Assembly: GCA_905221605.1 (NCBI GenBank)
Contig: CAJNDS010002216.1
Location: 84,001-144,000, forward strand
Source: Symbiodinium natans
Taxonomy: Eukaryota; Sar; Dinophyceae; Suessiales; Symbiodiniaceae
Direction: 5' to 3'
DNA length: 60,000 nucleotides
The notes under the pieces were generated by a model. That model searched no databases, was not told the DNA's origin, and worked only from the letters and a program-made list of their open reading frames with translations. The first letter of the stretch is position 1. Each line of letters starts with the position of its first letter. Below are positions 18,636 through 26,784 of the stretch, piece by piece. Position numbers and translations under genes: made by a program.

Positions 18636-20069
18636 CTAATCGTAAACTTTCAGACCTAAATCCTTAATCTCTAATATTTGTTCCGACAGTAATGTTATAT
18701 AAATATTATCAGGCATAGCAGTAGTTGTTATTGAAGCATTTGCTGGTTTAACTTTTACTAACATCTGTTGTCCAGCACGTGTATTAATTCCAGTATATGA
18801 ACTATCAGGCACTTTTTCAAATGAAAACCCAAACACAAATTGACGGTCACGATATTGTCTAAAATCAATTGACATTGAATGTTGATGAAACATTGGAAGA
18901 TTTAATGCCTTTCTCAAGTGATAATAGCATTCTTGAAGTGATGTAATCGGATACTCGGCATATAGTTTAGAACCTAATTGTATTTGCATTTGTAAATCAA
19001 AATTGTTATCATAAATTTCTTCAGTTTGTTCATCTGATTGTTGTTGTGGGTGATAGAAACGACAAAATTCTTTGTCACAGTATTCGTAGCCGGTGCTTGG
19101 GTCTCCTTCTTTGTAAAATGTAATGAATGATGCTACTAATTTTGATACTGAACGGATGACTTGGACATTTATATCAGTTGTGCCTTTTACTGATTGAGAT
19201 TGTGTAATATAAGTTGTATAAGTAATGGGCAATCCCTTTCCTTCTAAAAGATGTTTGACGTATTCATTATTTAAATTATTATCAAGGGTGCAAACATCAC
19301 AAACAACACGAGCATGATTAATTTCCCAATCAGTGCTTGTATTTCTAAATTCAGCGTCTGCTTCCGTGGCAGGATTAACGTCAGTTACAAACCTATTTCC
19401 TACAGCATCTGCCGTTGTAACATCTGTAGGGTCAATTACACAATCAGTAGCATTAGTAACCAATTCTAATTCAATTGTTAAATTTCCCATATACTTTAGA
19501 GGTAAATATTTAAACTGACTGAATAAACCACATAAGGGCTTGAATCCAACAATCATTTTATCCTTAAAGCCTTGACAAGTTAAACCATTCACTTCATATT
19601 TTAATCTTGTATTATTGTCATTAACGAGAGTTTTAATTTCGTCATCGTATCGATAACCGAAGCCTTCATTGCTTTCGTCTTTTCGTGCTCCCTGGGACAT
19701 CATTTTAGAGAACATATGATGAACTCGGTTATAATTATCAAAGTCTTCAACAACCTGATTACCAGCAATAATTCGCATTCTTCTGAAGAAACAATAAGGA
19801 GGAGATAATGGACGGAGTTTGTTATTAAATGCTCCAGCGTCAAGATTTTGTAGTGTAAAGAAAATTCTTACTGATTGAGGGTCTAACCAAGCATTATCTT
19901 CAGCGTTTAATGAAAATTTCAATACACGGTTACCACTTGTAGGTTTATAGATATTTGAACCTGAAGGCCAAAATGTAACACTTCTTCTATCAGTTATATA
20001 TGAACTACCTTTGTTTAATTTAAATGACAGGTTGTCAATGAGGATATCCTCTGGGCTGAACGATTCCAT
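18636..20069 (-). CDS. MCP: Major capsid protein (double jelly-roll type)
   Basis: 477 residues. The start MESFSPEDILIDNLSFKLN is followed by VTFWPSGSNIYKP, RVLKFSLNAEDNAWLDPQSVRIFFTLQN and FFRRMRIIAGNQVVEDFDNY. This pattern of a 'flat' N-terminal segment, a strand with a D/N-rich loop and a hydrophobic strand is shared by Polinton-like and adintovirus capsid proteins. The C-terminal half is beta-rich and ends in EQILEIKDLGLKVYD. Size fits a double jelly-roll capsomer. It is in a minus-strand block with the lipase, a small basic protein and the fibre; the upstream leader is TATATATAAT-rich. A structure-based search would confirm it. Confidence 0.85.
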   Translation of the reverse strand: MESFSPEDILIDNLSFKLNKGSSYITDRRSVTFWPSGSNIYKPTSGNRVLKFSLNAEDNAWLDPQSVRIFFTLQNLDAGAFNNKLRPLSPPYCFFRRMRIIAGNQVVEDFDNYNRVHHMFSKMMSQGARKDESNEGFGYRYDDEIKTLVNDNNTRLKYEVNGLTCQGFKDKMIVGFKPLCGLFSQFKYLPLKYMGNLTIELELVTNATDCVIDPTDVTTADAVGNRFVTDVNPATEADAEFRNTSTDWEINHARVVCDVCTLDNNLNNEYVKHLLEGKGLPITYTTYITQSQSVKGTTDINVQVIRSVSKLVASFITFYKEGDPSTGYEYCDKEFCRFYHPQQQSDEQTEEIYDNNFDLQMQIQLGSKLYAEYPITSLQECYYHLRKALNLPMFHQHSMSIDFRQYRDRQFVFGFSFEKVPDSSYTGINTRAGQQMLVKVKPANASITTTAMPDNIYITLLSEQILEIKDLGLKVYD

Positions 20070-20123
20070 AAGTATATATAATATAAATAGAAATTTAATT
20101 AAATATAATTGTTAATATTATAT

Positions 20124-20315
20124 TTAATCAAATAATTTGAAATTATATGAAATTTCTTTATTATTTTTCTTTTTGTTCTTAACTTCTTTTACTACGTCAT
20201 TCCCCTCATTATCTTCAACTAACTTACGTATCTCTTCGTAGCTGTTCTGTTTAAATTTTTTATCCTTCGGTTGTTTCTCCATCTTCTCGTATGATGATGA
20301 TTTGAATGCAAACAT
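20124..20315 (-). CDS. Small basic protein, unknown
   Basis: 63 residues, mostly Lys, Glu and Asn (KQPKDKKFKQNSYEEIRKLVEDNEG ... NKKKNNKEISYNFKLFD), highly charged and probably helical or disordered. It sits between the lipase-like and capsid genes on the same strand, 19 nt from the former. The AT-rich composition weakens the coding evidence, but the gap-free packing supports it. No family. Confidence 0.5.
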   Translation of the reverse strand: MFAFKSSSYEKMEKQPKDKKFKQNSYEEIRKLVEDNEGNDVVKEVKNKKKNNKEISYNFKLFD

Positions 20316-20334
20316 TATTAATATAACCTATATT

Positions 20335-20967
20335 TTATTCAAACTGCTGTAAAAACTCCTCTTGTGTTATAGGTAAATTACCTGCCTTATTATGAACATT
20401 AGCAATATCAGCATAACTATGATTATCAAGAGGATTTAAAGTTCCCCTGTTTAATGTTAAACTGCCACTATCAAACATACTAACTGGGTCTCCTGCTTTT
20501 CGTATTCTTAGATTTGTCCCTGTCTCACTTGGACTTTGTCCTGATACAAAAGGAGACCCATAACTGCGACTTCTGAAAATATTACCATAATCATTATTTA
20601 TCTGCTGTCCTACTGCTGAACCTAATGAATGTGAAATAATATCGGTAACACCATAATGTTTTTTACCGTCAATTTCAATAGCATCGTCTTTTATAAACTT
20701 ATCAACATCTTTGTATCTTTTCGTGTTTCTCGTCTGGTAAAACGGTAATTTTAAATCATCATAAAAATCAATGGGGTCTTTTGTTCCTGCTATGTATAAT
20801 TGACTACCATTTCTGTAAATCCTGTTAGGGTTGGCGTATGCCAACCGCAAACCTTGAGTATCAGTCAAAAAGGTTTCAGTTCCTGCTAATTCTTCCCTAA
20901 CTTCGTTATTAATTCTATTAGGTGCTTCGTATGGTATTCCTTCATTTCCTCGTTTATGTTTATGCAT
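20335..20967 (-). CDS. Lipase-like alpha/beta hydrolase
   Basis: 210 residues. LYIAGTKDPIDFYDDL (about 57-72) looks like the oxyanion-side strand of class 3 lipases. ISHSLGSAVG (111-120) is the nucleophile elbow with Ser114 (H-S-L-G). GDPVSMFD (159-166) and DNHSY (181-185) would supply Asp and His. The full catalytic triad is therefore visible, though the protein is short. Virus-encoded phospholipases often help membrane crossing during entry; that role is inferred. It is the first gene of the minus-strand structural block, 39 nt from the divergent minor capsid gene. Confidence 0.75.
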   Translation of the reverse strand: MHKHKRGNEGIPYEAPNRINNEVREELAGTETFLTDTQGLRLAYANPNRIYRNGSQLYIAGTKDPIDFYDDLKLPFYQTRNTKRYKDVDKFIKDDAIEIDGKKHYGVTDIISHSLGSAVGQQINNDYGNIFRSRSYGSPFVSGQSPSETGTNLRIRKAGDPVSMFDSGSLTLNRGTLNPLDNHSYADIANVHNKAGNLPITQEEFLQQFE

Positions 20968-21006
20968 ATAATTAACTTATAAAATTATTTTGTCAGTTAA
21001 ATAATA
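20968..21006. promoter_or_regulatory. Divergent promoter region between lipase and minor capsid genes
   Basis: A 39-nt A/T-rich spacer between start codons, containing AACTTATAAAATTAT (20974-20988) about 32 nt before the minor capsid ATG. Confidence 0.45.
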
Positions 21007-21843
21007 ATGCTCAAGTTCAAAAAGGTTTATATTGATAGCAGTTATAAAGTGAGTGGTACACCATCGGAATTTACTATTGATTTACCTGAAACAGTTCAGT
21101 TAGAAGACAACATGTTATGTCAAATACACGAGGTAAGCATTCCCCACTCGTGGTATTCAATAAACAGCACAAACAACAATATTTATTGGATGCATCAAGT
21201 CATTCCTCCAGGTGTCATAGCAGGTATTACTTATCGTAAAGTAACAATCCCGGAAGGTAACTACACAGCGGTTGATTTAGCGCAAACAATACAAATTGCA
21301 ATTAACTTATTGGTTGATACAGTGGACAGACCTAACACATATTCTTTAAGCTACAACACATCAACTAACAAATTTACAGTCAGCTCTAATTATGCAACTG
21401 TTATTTTTGTTCTTCTGACTGATGGGGAAATAGCACCATTAGCTGGTTCATTTTCAGACCCTGTTGACGTGAATAATTTAAGTTCAATAAACAGAGTAAT
21501 CGGTAACACAACACCAGCAACTGATGCGTATACTAATGTGGCACCTTACACTACAAACTTTGTTGACCTTGTCCCCTTCAAGAGTTTGTATTTACATTGT
21601 AACGAAATTAGCAACTACAACCAATTAACAGTAGCAGGTAATTCATCAATAGTAAAGAAAATAAACGTAACAGCTCCATATCTTGGCGTTATAAATGATA
21701 ATGAGCTAAGCAGTGTTGATTATATTGATGTCTCTAACAAATTATTAAGAAGGCTAAATTTCAGATTAACCAACCATCTGAACCAAGTTATAAATTTAAA
21801 TGGGGTGGACATCTCATTTACCTTAACATTTTTCAGGGGATAA
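21007..21843 (+). CDS. Probable minor capsid (penton) protein
   Basis: 278 residues, beta-rich. The opening KFKKVYIDSSYKVSGTPSEF, then IDLPETVQLEDNMLCQIHEVSIPHSWYSIN, matches the pattern of Polinton-like penton proteins: an early 'ID S..R' strand, then a 'S.P.SWY.I' strand. IPEGNYTAVDLAQTIQIAIN is the typical 'I..GnYs...l...in' segment, followed by SLSYNTSTNKFTVSS. The end NLNGVDISFTLTFFRG is a final strand. It probably forms a single jelly-roll pentamer at the capsid vertices. It heads the plus-strand block of virion-associated genes. Confidence 0.78.
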   Translation: MLKFKKVYIDSSYKVSGTPSEFTIDLPETVQLEDNMLCQIHEVSIPHSWYSINSTNNNIYWMHQVIPPGVIAGITYRKVTIPEGNYTAVDLAQTIQIAINLLVDTVDRPNTYSLSYNTSTNKFTVSSNYATVIFVLLTDGEIAPLAGSFSDPVDVNNLSSINRVIGNTTPATDAYTNVAPYTTNFVDLVPFKSLYLHCNEISNYNQLTVAGNSSIVKKINVTAPYLGVINDNELSSVDYIDVSNKLLRRLNFRLTNHLNQVINLNGVDISFTLTFFRG

Positions 21844-21880
21844 TAAATATCTAAATAGAAAAATCTAGACTATAGTAATA

Positions 21881-22504
21881 ATGAGCAGTGAGGAAGCAGT
21901 TACCGATGATAAAACTGAAGAAGCAACCGAACCAGTAGCAAATGAAATTATTGAAACAACCAATGAAGAAGAACCCACTGAACCAATCAAACAAGAAGAA
22001 ACAACAACAACAGCACCTGTTGAACAAACAACAGAACAAACGCAACCAACAGCAAAAGCAAAACCTAAAGCACAACCAAAGAAACTAGCCAGAAGCGTTA
22101 AGGTAGTGGAACTGGTTGAATGTGAAGCCTGTAACAAAAAGATGTTGCCCAAGAGCCTAAGAAACACCCACCCACATTACTGTAAGGGTCAACCAACAGA
22201 AACATTACCAGTAAATAAGCAAAAGGCAAGTTACGGGACAAAGGTAGAGCAAAAATTAAGGAAAGAAATTGAAGAAGAGATGAAAGCAAAATATTCAAAG
22301 CAAGAGCAACCTAAACAAAATGAAGTTGTTCAATATAGTGATCCAATTGAGGTTAAAACACAGTATAAACCCGTTAGAATGGAAGAACAACCACGGCAAC
22401 TAACAGCAAGAGAAATATTAGAGGCATCTTATAAAGAAATAAGAAGAGCAAAACGAGAGGAACATATGCAAAAAATAAACAATTTTAAGTCAAAAATGTT
22501 TTGA
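21881..22504 (+). CDS. Acidic/basic protein with a C2HC zinc-finger-like motif
   Basis: 207 residues. The first 65 are Glu/Thr/Pro-rich and probably disordered. Residues about 80-108 hold CEACNKKMLPKSLRNTHPHYC, a short CxxC-H-C finger. The rest is a charged coiled coil (KVEQKLRKEIEEEMKAKYSKQ) with a basic C terminus. A related Cys-Cys-His-Cys finger occurs in the proteins at 24779 and 26122. It follows the minor capsid gene by 37 nt. Possibly a DNA-binding core protein of the virion; not recognised. Confidence 0.65.
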   Translation: MSSEEAVTDDKTEEATEPVANEIIETTNEEEPTEPIKQEETTTTAPVEQTTEQTQPTAKAKPKAQPKKLARSVKVVELVECEACNKKMLPKSLRNTHPHYCKGQPTETLPVNKQKASYGTKVEQKLRKEIEEEMKAKYSKQEQPKQNEVVQYSDPIEVKTQYKPVRMEEQPRQLTAREILEASYKEIRRAKREEHMQKINNFKSKMF

Positions 22505-22541
22505 TTATTAATAATATTTTTAATCTAATATTATTAATAAT
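22504..22541. promoter_or_regulatory. 15-bp perfect AT hairpin at a gene boundary
   Basis: Arms 22504-22518 and 22527-22541 are perfectly complementary (8-nt loop). It begins in the stop of the upstream gene and runs into the ATG at 22540 of the next gene. Confidence 0.55.
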
Positions 22542-22860
22542 GAGTATGTTCAAAAGCAAACCAGAGTTTAAAAGAATGCCACAGGTTCAACAATATTACG
22601 ATGTTGAAGATACGTTCGGAGTAGCATCACGTAGGAAATATTTAGAAGATATGAAATTAAGAATTGAAGAAGCAGAAAATAGAGGTAAAAATGTTGCTTT
22701 GCGTAATGACTGGGTGCAACATCAGAAGAAGAGTCTTTATCAGGGTCAACTGGATGATGTTAACAGACAATTAGAGCGTCCAATGATGCCAGTAAGAACA
22801 AAAGAGGAACTGAAGAAAAAACAACAAGAATTAAAAAATATAATGGCAGAAATAAATTAA
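22540..22860 (+). CDS. Small helical virion-type protein
   Basis: The frame is open from 22501, but the ATG at 22540 (MSMFKSKPEFKRMPQVQQYY) avoids the leading AT palindrome and is preferred, giving 106 residues. The product is charged and almost entirely helical (about 45-105 is Lys/Glu/Gln-rich). Located among structural genes, 20 nt before the next. No family recognised. Confidence 0.6.
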   Translation: MSMFKSKPEFKRMPQVQQYYDVEDTFGVASRRKYLEDMKLRIEEAENRGKNVALRNDWVQHQKKSLYQGQLDDVNRQLERPMMPVRTKEELKKKQQELKNIMAEIN

Positions 22861-22880
22861 AATCTAACTTTACATATAAC

Positions 22881-23885
22881 ATGATTAAAACATTGAAGTC
22901 AGAATTAAAACTACGCCCAACATACGATGAAATGATAGGGATGATTGAAAGTCAAGGTGATCCCAATAGACCACCAATAGAACAAGTAATTGACAGACGT
23001 GCTACCTTATTTAGAAACAATCAGTTCGGAAGTCAGTTTGATAACATTGATTTCTTAGGATTGAAGAAGCAGGAAGAGGACAAAGTTAAGAATGATTTAC
23101 GAAGAGCACAGTTGAATCATCACGGTGTTATGAATGGCGTATCAACTGCTGTAGCAGGAATTCAAACAAGTGCAACAACAAGTGGATACGATACACCGGC
23201 AGAAGCATATGAAAGTGAAGACGAGGGGTATCCAGACCACATTCGGAATTTAGACGATGCATTGAGAAGAGTGAAGGATCTAGCAGAACAAAGAAGGCAC
23301 GTAGAAGATGCTAAGGAAGACTTAGACGATGTTCATCATCAGTCTTTACCAGCAGGTGTTGAAGTTCATTCAATGGATGTTCCAACAGAAAATGATGATG
23401 AGAGCGAAGAAGAAGTAACAGCATTAGAACAAAAGGTAGCATACACGCACGGTTTTGACCCTGATAAAGTGTTAAACGATAATAGCGTTACTTATAGAGG
23501 ACTAATGTTTCAGTTGTTTGTTAGAGACTTATTAACAGACGAAATGGTGGATTTATTAAATAAAATACCAACAGACCAGAAAAAGAAGCAATACCTAATA
23601 TCAATCATAGAAGGTCACAAAGAATTAGACGAATGGAATGCCGAATTTGACAGCGCTAAATTACGTCGTAAAAAACAACTGTTTAAAAGAGAGCGAAGAC
23701 GTGTAAAATCCAAGAGGGTAGAACAATCGGCATCATCAAGTGGAACAGGAGAATTAGTTCCTTCGCAATCAGCATCATCATCAACACCTTTAAGAGACAT
23801 AGCAGTAGCGGGAGCAAAAGCAGGAGTAGAAACATTAGCAAAGGCAGGAGCAACAGCAATAGCAAAATCATTTTTACCAGTATAA
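22881..23885 (+). CDS. Large helical protein with N-terminal LRPTYDE motif
   Basis: 334 residues. An N-terminal KLRPTYDEMIGMIES is followed by a mainly helical, acidic middle (about 110-190) and a basic stretch RRKKQLFKRERRRVKSKR (about 265-282). A Ser-rich linker leads to an Ala/Gly-rich helix with hydrophobic face near the end (IAVAGAKAGVETLAKAGATAIA). The N-terminal motif recurs in the next gene (LRLRPTYEEIAR), suggesting paralogy or a shared docking peptide. The Ala/Gly C-terminal helix is like membrane-active peptides of capsid-internal proteins; that is speculative. Confidence 0.65.
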   Translation: MIKTLKSELKLRPTYDEMIGMIESQGDPNRPPIEQVIDRRATLFRNNQFGSQFDNIDFLGLKKQEEDKVKNDLRRAQLNHHGVMNGVSTAVAGIQTSATTSGYDTPAEAYESEDEGYPDHIRNLDDALRRVKDLAEQRRHVEDAKEDLDDVHHQSLPAGVEVHSMDVPTENDDESEEEVTALEQKVAYTHGFDPDKVLNDNSVTYRGLMFQLFVRDLLTDEMVDLLNKIPTDQKKKQYLISIIEGHKELDEWNAEFDSAKLRRKKQLFKRERRRVKSKRVEQSASSSGTGELVPSQSASSSTPLRDIAVAGAKAGVETLAKAGATAIAKSFLPV

Positions 23886-23901
23886 TATATAATAATTATT
23901 C

Positions 23902-24705
23902 ATGTTAAGATTGCGCCCCACATACGAAGAAATTGCAAGGGAAGCGAGAACACACAGATTAAGAATACTACCAGAGAAGCAGAAAAGAACACAACAAGGT
24001 TTATTATTAGACGATGTTGATTTTGATGACTTTGATTTAGGTAAATACGATAAGAAAACAATATTAATGAATGAGAACCCAGATAAAGGAACACAAACGG
24101 ATGTGTTCAACGAAACACCAAGCGTAACAGAAAGTGAAAGCATGAAAACAATAGAAGAAGAAGTAAAACAGACTCAAACAGACGAAAGCGTATCAAGTAT
24201 AAAAAGTATTGAGAAAGAAGAGGAAACTGAACGAGAACGCGAACAGCCACAGAAAAAATCAGTAATGCGTAGAGTTTACGATGCCATGTTTGGAGAAGAT
24301 GAGTTTAAAGAAGAAAGAGAAGAAATGAGAAGCAGAAGGCAACAAATTGAACAAGAAGAGGAAAGTGAACCGCCTGTAGAGAAACAACAAACTGAAGAGA
24401 GCGATGATAGTTTGCCAATGAATGTTAAAAAATCTTATGAGCCTTCATCATCATCAAGTTCTCGCAGAAGTTCAAACAGAAGTGCATTATTACCTATTGA
24501 AGAGGAAGCCTTAAGTGAACACATTCATTCCTCTCCACCTGTATCAGTGCAAAGTTCAGTTCCAAGTAATCGTACGATAGAATATGTTGATGAACCAAGT
24601 CCCCCGCAAAGTGTTGTAAGTTCAAGGCGATCCCAGGAAACCATAGAATACATAAGAAGCAGAACCAGTTCAAGGCGAACAAGTGTTCAGTCTGTAGGCT
24701 CATAA
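23902..24705 (+). CDS. Acidic disordered protein with N-terminal LRPTYEE motif
   Basis: 267 residues. It starts MLRLRPTYEEIAREART, sharing the motif of the gene 17 nt upstream. The remainder is low-complexity: Glu/Thr-rich, then Ser-rich blocks (SSSSSSRRSSNRS, SRTSSRRTSVQSVGS) that look disordered and phosphorylatable. It could be a scaffold or virion core protein, but no family is recognised. Confidence 0.6.
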   Translation: MLRLRPTYEEIAREARTHRLRILPEKQKRTQQGLLLDDVDFDDFDLGKYDKKTILMNENPDKGTQTDVFNETPSVTESESMKTIEEEVKQTQTDESVSSIKSIEKEEETEREREQPQKKSVMRRVYDAMFGEDEFKEEREEMRSRRQQIEQEEESEPPVEKQQTEESDDSLPMNVKKSYEPSSSSSSRRSSNRSALLPIEEEALSEHIHSSPPVSVQSSVPSNRTIEYVDEPSPPQSVVSSRRSQETIEYIRSRTSSRRTSVQSVGS

Positions 24706-24745
24706 TGAGATATTCTTTTAAGGGCATTTATTTTAAAATAAAACC

Positions 24746-24753
24746 ACTTAAAA
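24746..24753 (+). promoter_or_regulatory. Candidate early promoter motif ACTTAAAA
   Basis: ACTTAAAA 33 nt before the ATG at 24779, matching the motif before the polymerase and nuclease genes. It marks the change from virion genes to the integrase/nuclease block. Confidence 0.45.
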
Positions 24754-24778
24754 GAATATTCATATTATTAAATAAATT

Positions 24779-25138
24779 ATGACGAATTACTTGGTAGGTT
24801 GTGATGGAAACAAAACCTCAATAAACGACGATTTGTTTAGTATGCTATGGAATTCAATAGATGAGGAGCAAGGTTTTACGACGGACAGCGATAAATCAGA
24901 AAAGCGTGATCGGACTGAGGAAAATTATAGAAACAACAAGAAGAATAGGGAAAGCGGATACTTTAGAGATTATTACAAGAAAAATCATAAGATTGTTATG
25001 TGTGAGGGTTGCGGTTGTTTAGTGAATAATACAAACCTTTCTAAGCACAAGAAAACAAATAAATGCAAAATGATGACACAAGCGAAGAAAGACAAAGAAT
25101 TAGAAGATAAACTTATAAAATTATCATTGCATGATTAA
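24779..25138 (+). CDS. Small C2HC zinc-finger protein
   Basis: 119 residues. A basic, Asn/Arg-rich middle (RTEENYRNNKKNRESGYFRDYYKKN) is followed by CEGCGCLVNNTNLSKHKKTNKC (about 79-100), a finger of CxxC-x(n)-H-x5-C type. The same finger type ends the GIY-YIG protein (CSKCNVFVRRGGMARHMKTEKC). Probably nucleic-acid binding; early expression is suggested by the upstream motif. Confidence 0.65.
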   Translation: MTNYLVGCDGNKTSINDDLFSMLWNSIDEEQGFTTDSDKSEKRDRTEENYRNNKKNRESGYFRDYYKKNHKIVMCEGCGCLVNNTNLSKHKKTNKCKMMTQAKKDKELEDKLIKLSLHD

Positions 25139-25166
25139 TATTAATATTATCTAATTAATATTAATT

Positions 25167-26099
25167 ATGAGTGTTGATGAGAAGTTGAGCGAGATATATT
25201 ATGATCTGGAGCGTGGATACGGTTCAGTTCAGAATCTTCACAAAGAAGCTAATAAGGATGGTGTCAGTGTTAGTTTAAATTATGTTAAGGAATGGGTCAG
25301 GAAGCAACCGAATAAGCAAAGAAGGAATTACAAGAATTATAATAGTTATTCTCCTCCTTATGCAAGAGCAGTCTATTCAGTTGATATAATGGATATGATT
25401 TCATTAATGAAAGACACAAACACCTTTAGCGAAAGTTATAAAAGATATGCTTTATTATGCATTGACAATTTCAGTAAAAAGATGAGCATCATACCAATGG
25501 AAAACAGAGATGGTGAAACAGTATATGATGCTTTTATTCAATGTTTTAAAGAATTAGGTTTCCCTAATAGTATCTACTCAGATGATGATGGAGCTTTTAA
25601 TTACAAGAAACTACAAGATTATTTAAAAGGAGAAGGAATAGAGCATGTCATTAGTTTAACACATGCAAATGTAGCGGAACGAGCGATTCGCACTATTAAG
25701 AAAATGATTACAGACAGAGTACTAGTTACTAAAGGAGCTTGGACAATATTATTAAATCCTGCACTGGATAAATACAACAAAACCATGGTTCATTCAACAA
25801 CAGGTTTAGTACCGAACGAGGCTCACAAGGATGATAATTTCTTAACTGTAAAAGCAAATTCTGTATTGAAGGAAAAGTATTTGAGAAAATATCCCAAGGT
25901 AGAGGTCGGAGATAAAGTAAAAGTGTTCGTCAAAGGAAAAGGGAACTACACCAGTCGCAAAGAATCAAGAAATCAGTGGTCTGAACAAAGTTATGAAGTA
26001 AAAGAAGTTAGTAGAGATGGTCAGTTGAATAAGTATTACATTATAGAAGGAAAGCCCAAAAGATATAATAGACACGAAATATTATTGATAGACACTTAA
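25167..26099 (+). CDS. Retrovirus-type (rve) integrase
   Basis: 310 residues. The N-terminal about 50 residues include a helix-turn-helix-like segment (VSVSLNYVKEWVRKQPNKQRR). The RNase H-fold core follows: Asp73 in SVDIMDM, an aspartate of YSDDDGAF (about 140, aligned to the D-N-G of other integrases) and Glu171 in NVAERAIRTIKKM. All three catalytic acids appear present. VPNEAHKDD matches the usual post-core helix. A C-terminal SH3-like region (VEVGDKVKVFVKG) is followed by SYEVKEVSRDGQLNKYYIIEG. It joins the viral genome to host DNA. Downstream is a GIY-YIG nuclease 22 nt away. Confidence 0.9.
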   Translation: MSVDEKLSEIYYDLERGYGSVQNLHKEANKDGVSVSLNYVKEWVRKQPNKQRRNYKNYNSYSPPYARAVYSVDIMDMISLMKDTNTFSESYKRYALLCIDNFSKKMSIIPMENRDGETVYDAFIQCFKELGFPNSIYSDDDGAFNYKKLQDYLKGEGIEHVISLTHANVAERAIRTIKKMITDRVLVTKGAWTILLNPALDKYNKTMVHSTTGLVPNEAHKDDNFLTVKANSVLKEKYLRKYPKVEVGDKVKVFVKGKGNYTSRKESRNQWSEQSYEVKEVSRDGQLNKYYIIEGKPKRYNRHEILLIDT

Positions 26100-26101
26100 A
26101 G
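26094..26101 (+). promoter_or_regulatory. Candidate early promoter motif ACTTAAAG
   Basis: 28 nt before the ATG of the GIY-YIG gene; it overlaps the integrase stop region. Confidence 0.45.
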
Positions 26102-26121
26102 ACATAGTAATTGTATATAAT

Positions 26122-26736
26122 ATGGGAGAAGAAATAGACCGAAAACCGAACATTTACAAGCGTGGTAAAATATATGCTATAAAGAATAATATCAATGATG
26201 ATGTTTATATTGGGAGTACAACTCAATTGTTAATCAAAAGATTTAATGACCATAAGAAAAACTTAAAAGACAATAGTAAGTATAAACGTTGTAGCATTTA
26301 TAATAAAATGATGGAATTAGGTACAGAACACTTTTGCATTCAACTTATTGAAGACTATCCGTGTGAAACTAAAGAGGAACTTTTAAGAAGGGAAGGACAG
26401 GTTATAAAAGAACTAGGAACAGTAAATCGCCAAATTATGGGAAGACCATCTCATGAATATCAATTAATGTATAGACAAAACAACAAAGAGTGTATAAAAC
26501 AGAGACGAAAAACATATTATATGAATAATAAAGAAAAAGTAAATGAGAACTGTAGGATATATAGAGAAGAAAACAAAGAACAAATCAACCAAAAGAAAGC
26601 CGAATATAGAGAAGCAAACAGAGAGAAAATAAAACAAAAGGCTAACGAAAAGATAAGATGCTCCAAATGCAATGTATTTGTTAGACGAGGTGGAATGGCG
26701 AGGCATATGAAGACTGAAAAATGCAAACAACAATAA
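26122..26736 (+). CDS. GIY-YIG endonuclease with C-terminal zinc finger
   Basis: 204 residues. GIY-like KIYAI at 16-20, YIG at 29-31, Arg40 in the RFNDHK segment and Glu91 (LLRREGQVIKELG) form the GIY-YIG catalytic core. Residues 115-175 are tandem charged units (YRQNNKECIKQRR, YREENKEQINQKK, YREANREKIKQK), a DNA-binding linker common in viral GIY-YIG proteins. A C2HC finger closes the protein (CSKCNVF ... HMKTEKC). It may act as a homing or recombination nuclease, or resolve replication intermediates; not determinable here. Confidence 0.88.
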   Translation: MGEEIDRKPNIYKRGKIYAIKNNINDDVYIGSTTQLLIKRFNDHKKNLKDNSKYKRCSIYNKMMELGTEHFCIQLIEDYPCETKEELLRREGQVIKELGTVNRQIMGRPSHEYQLMYRQNNKECIKQRRKTYYMNNKEKVNENCRIYREENKEQINQKKAEYREANREKIKQKANEKIRCSKCNVFVRRGGMARHMKTEKCKQQ

Positions 26737-26751
26737 ACCTTAGAAAAAACT

Positions 26752-26759
26752 ACTTAAAG
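26752..26759 (+). promoter_or_regulatory. Candidate early promoter motif ACTTAAAG
   Basis: 33 nt before the ATG of the last gene (26785). Confidence 0.45.
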
Positions 26760-26784
26760 GGAAAACGACTTAATATATTAGAGC

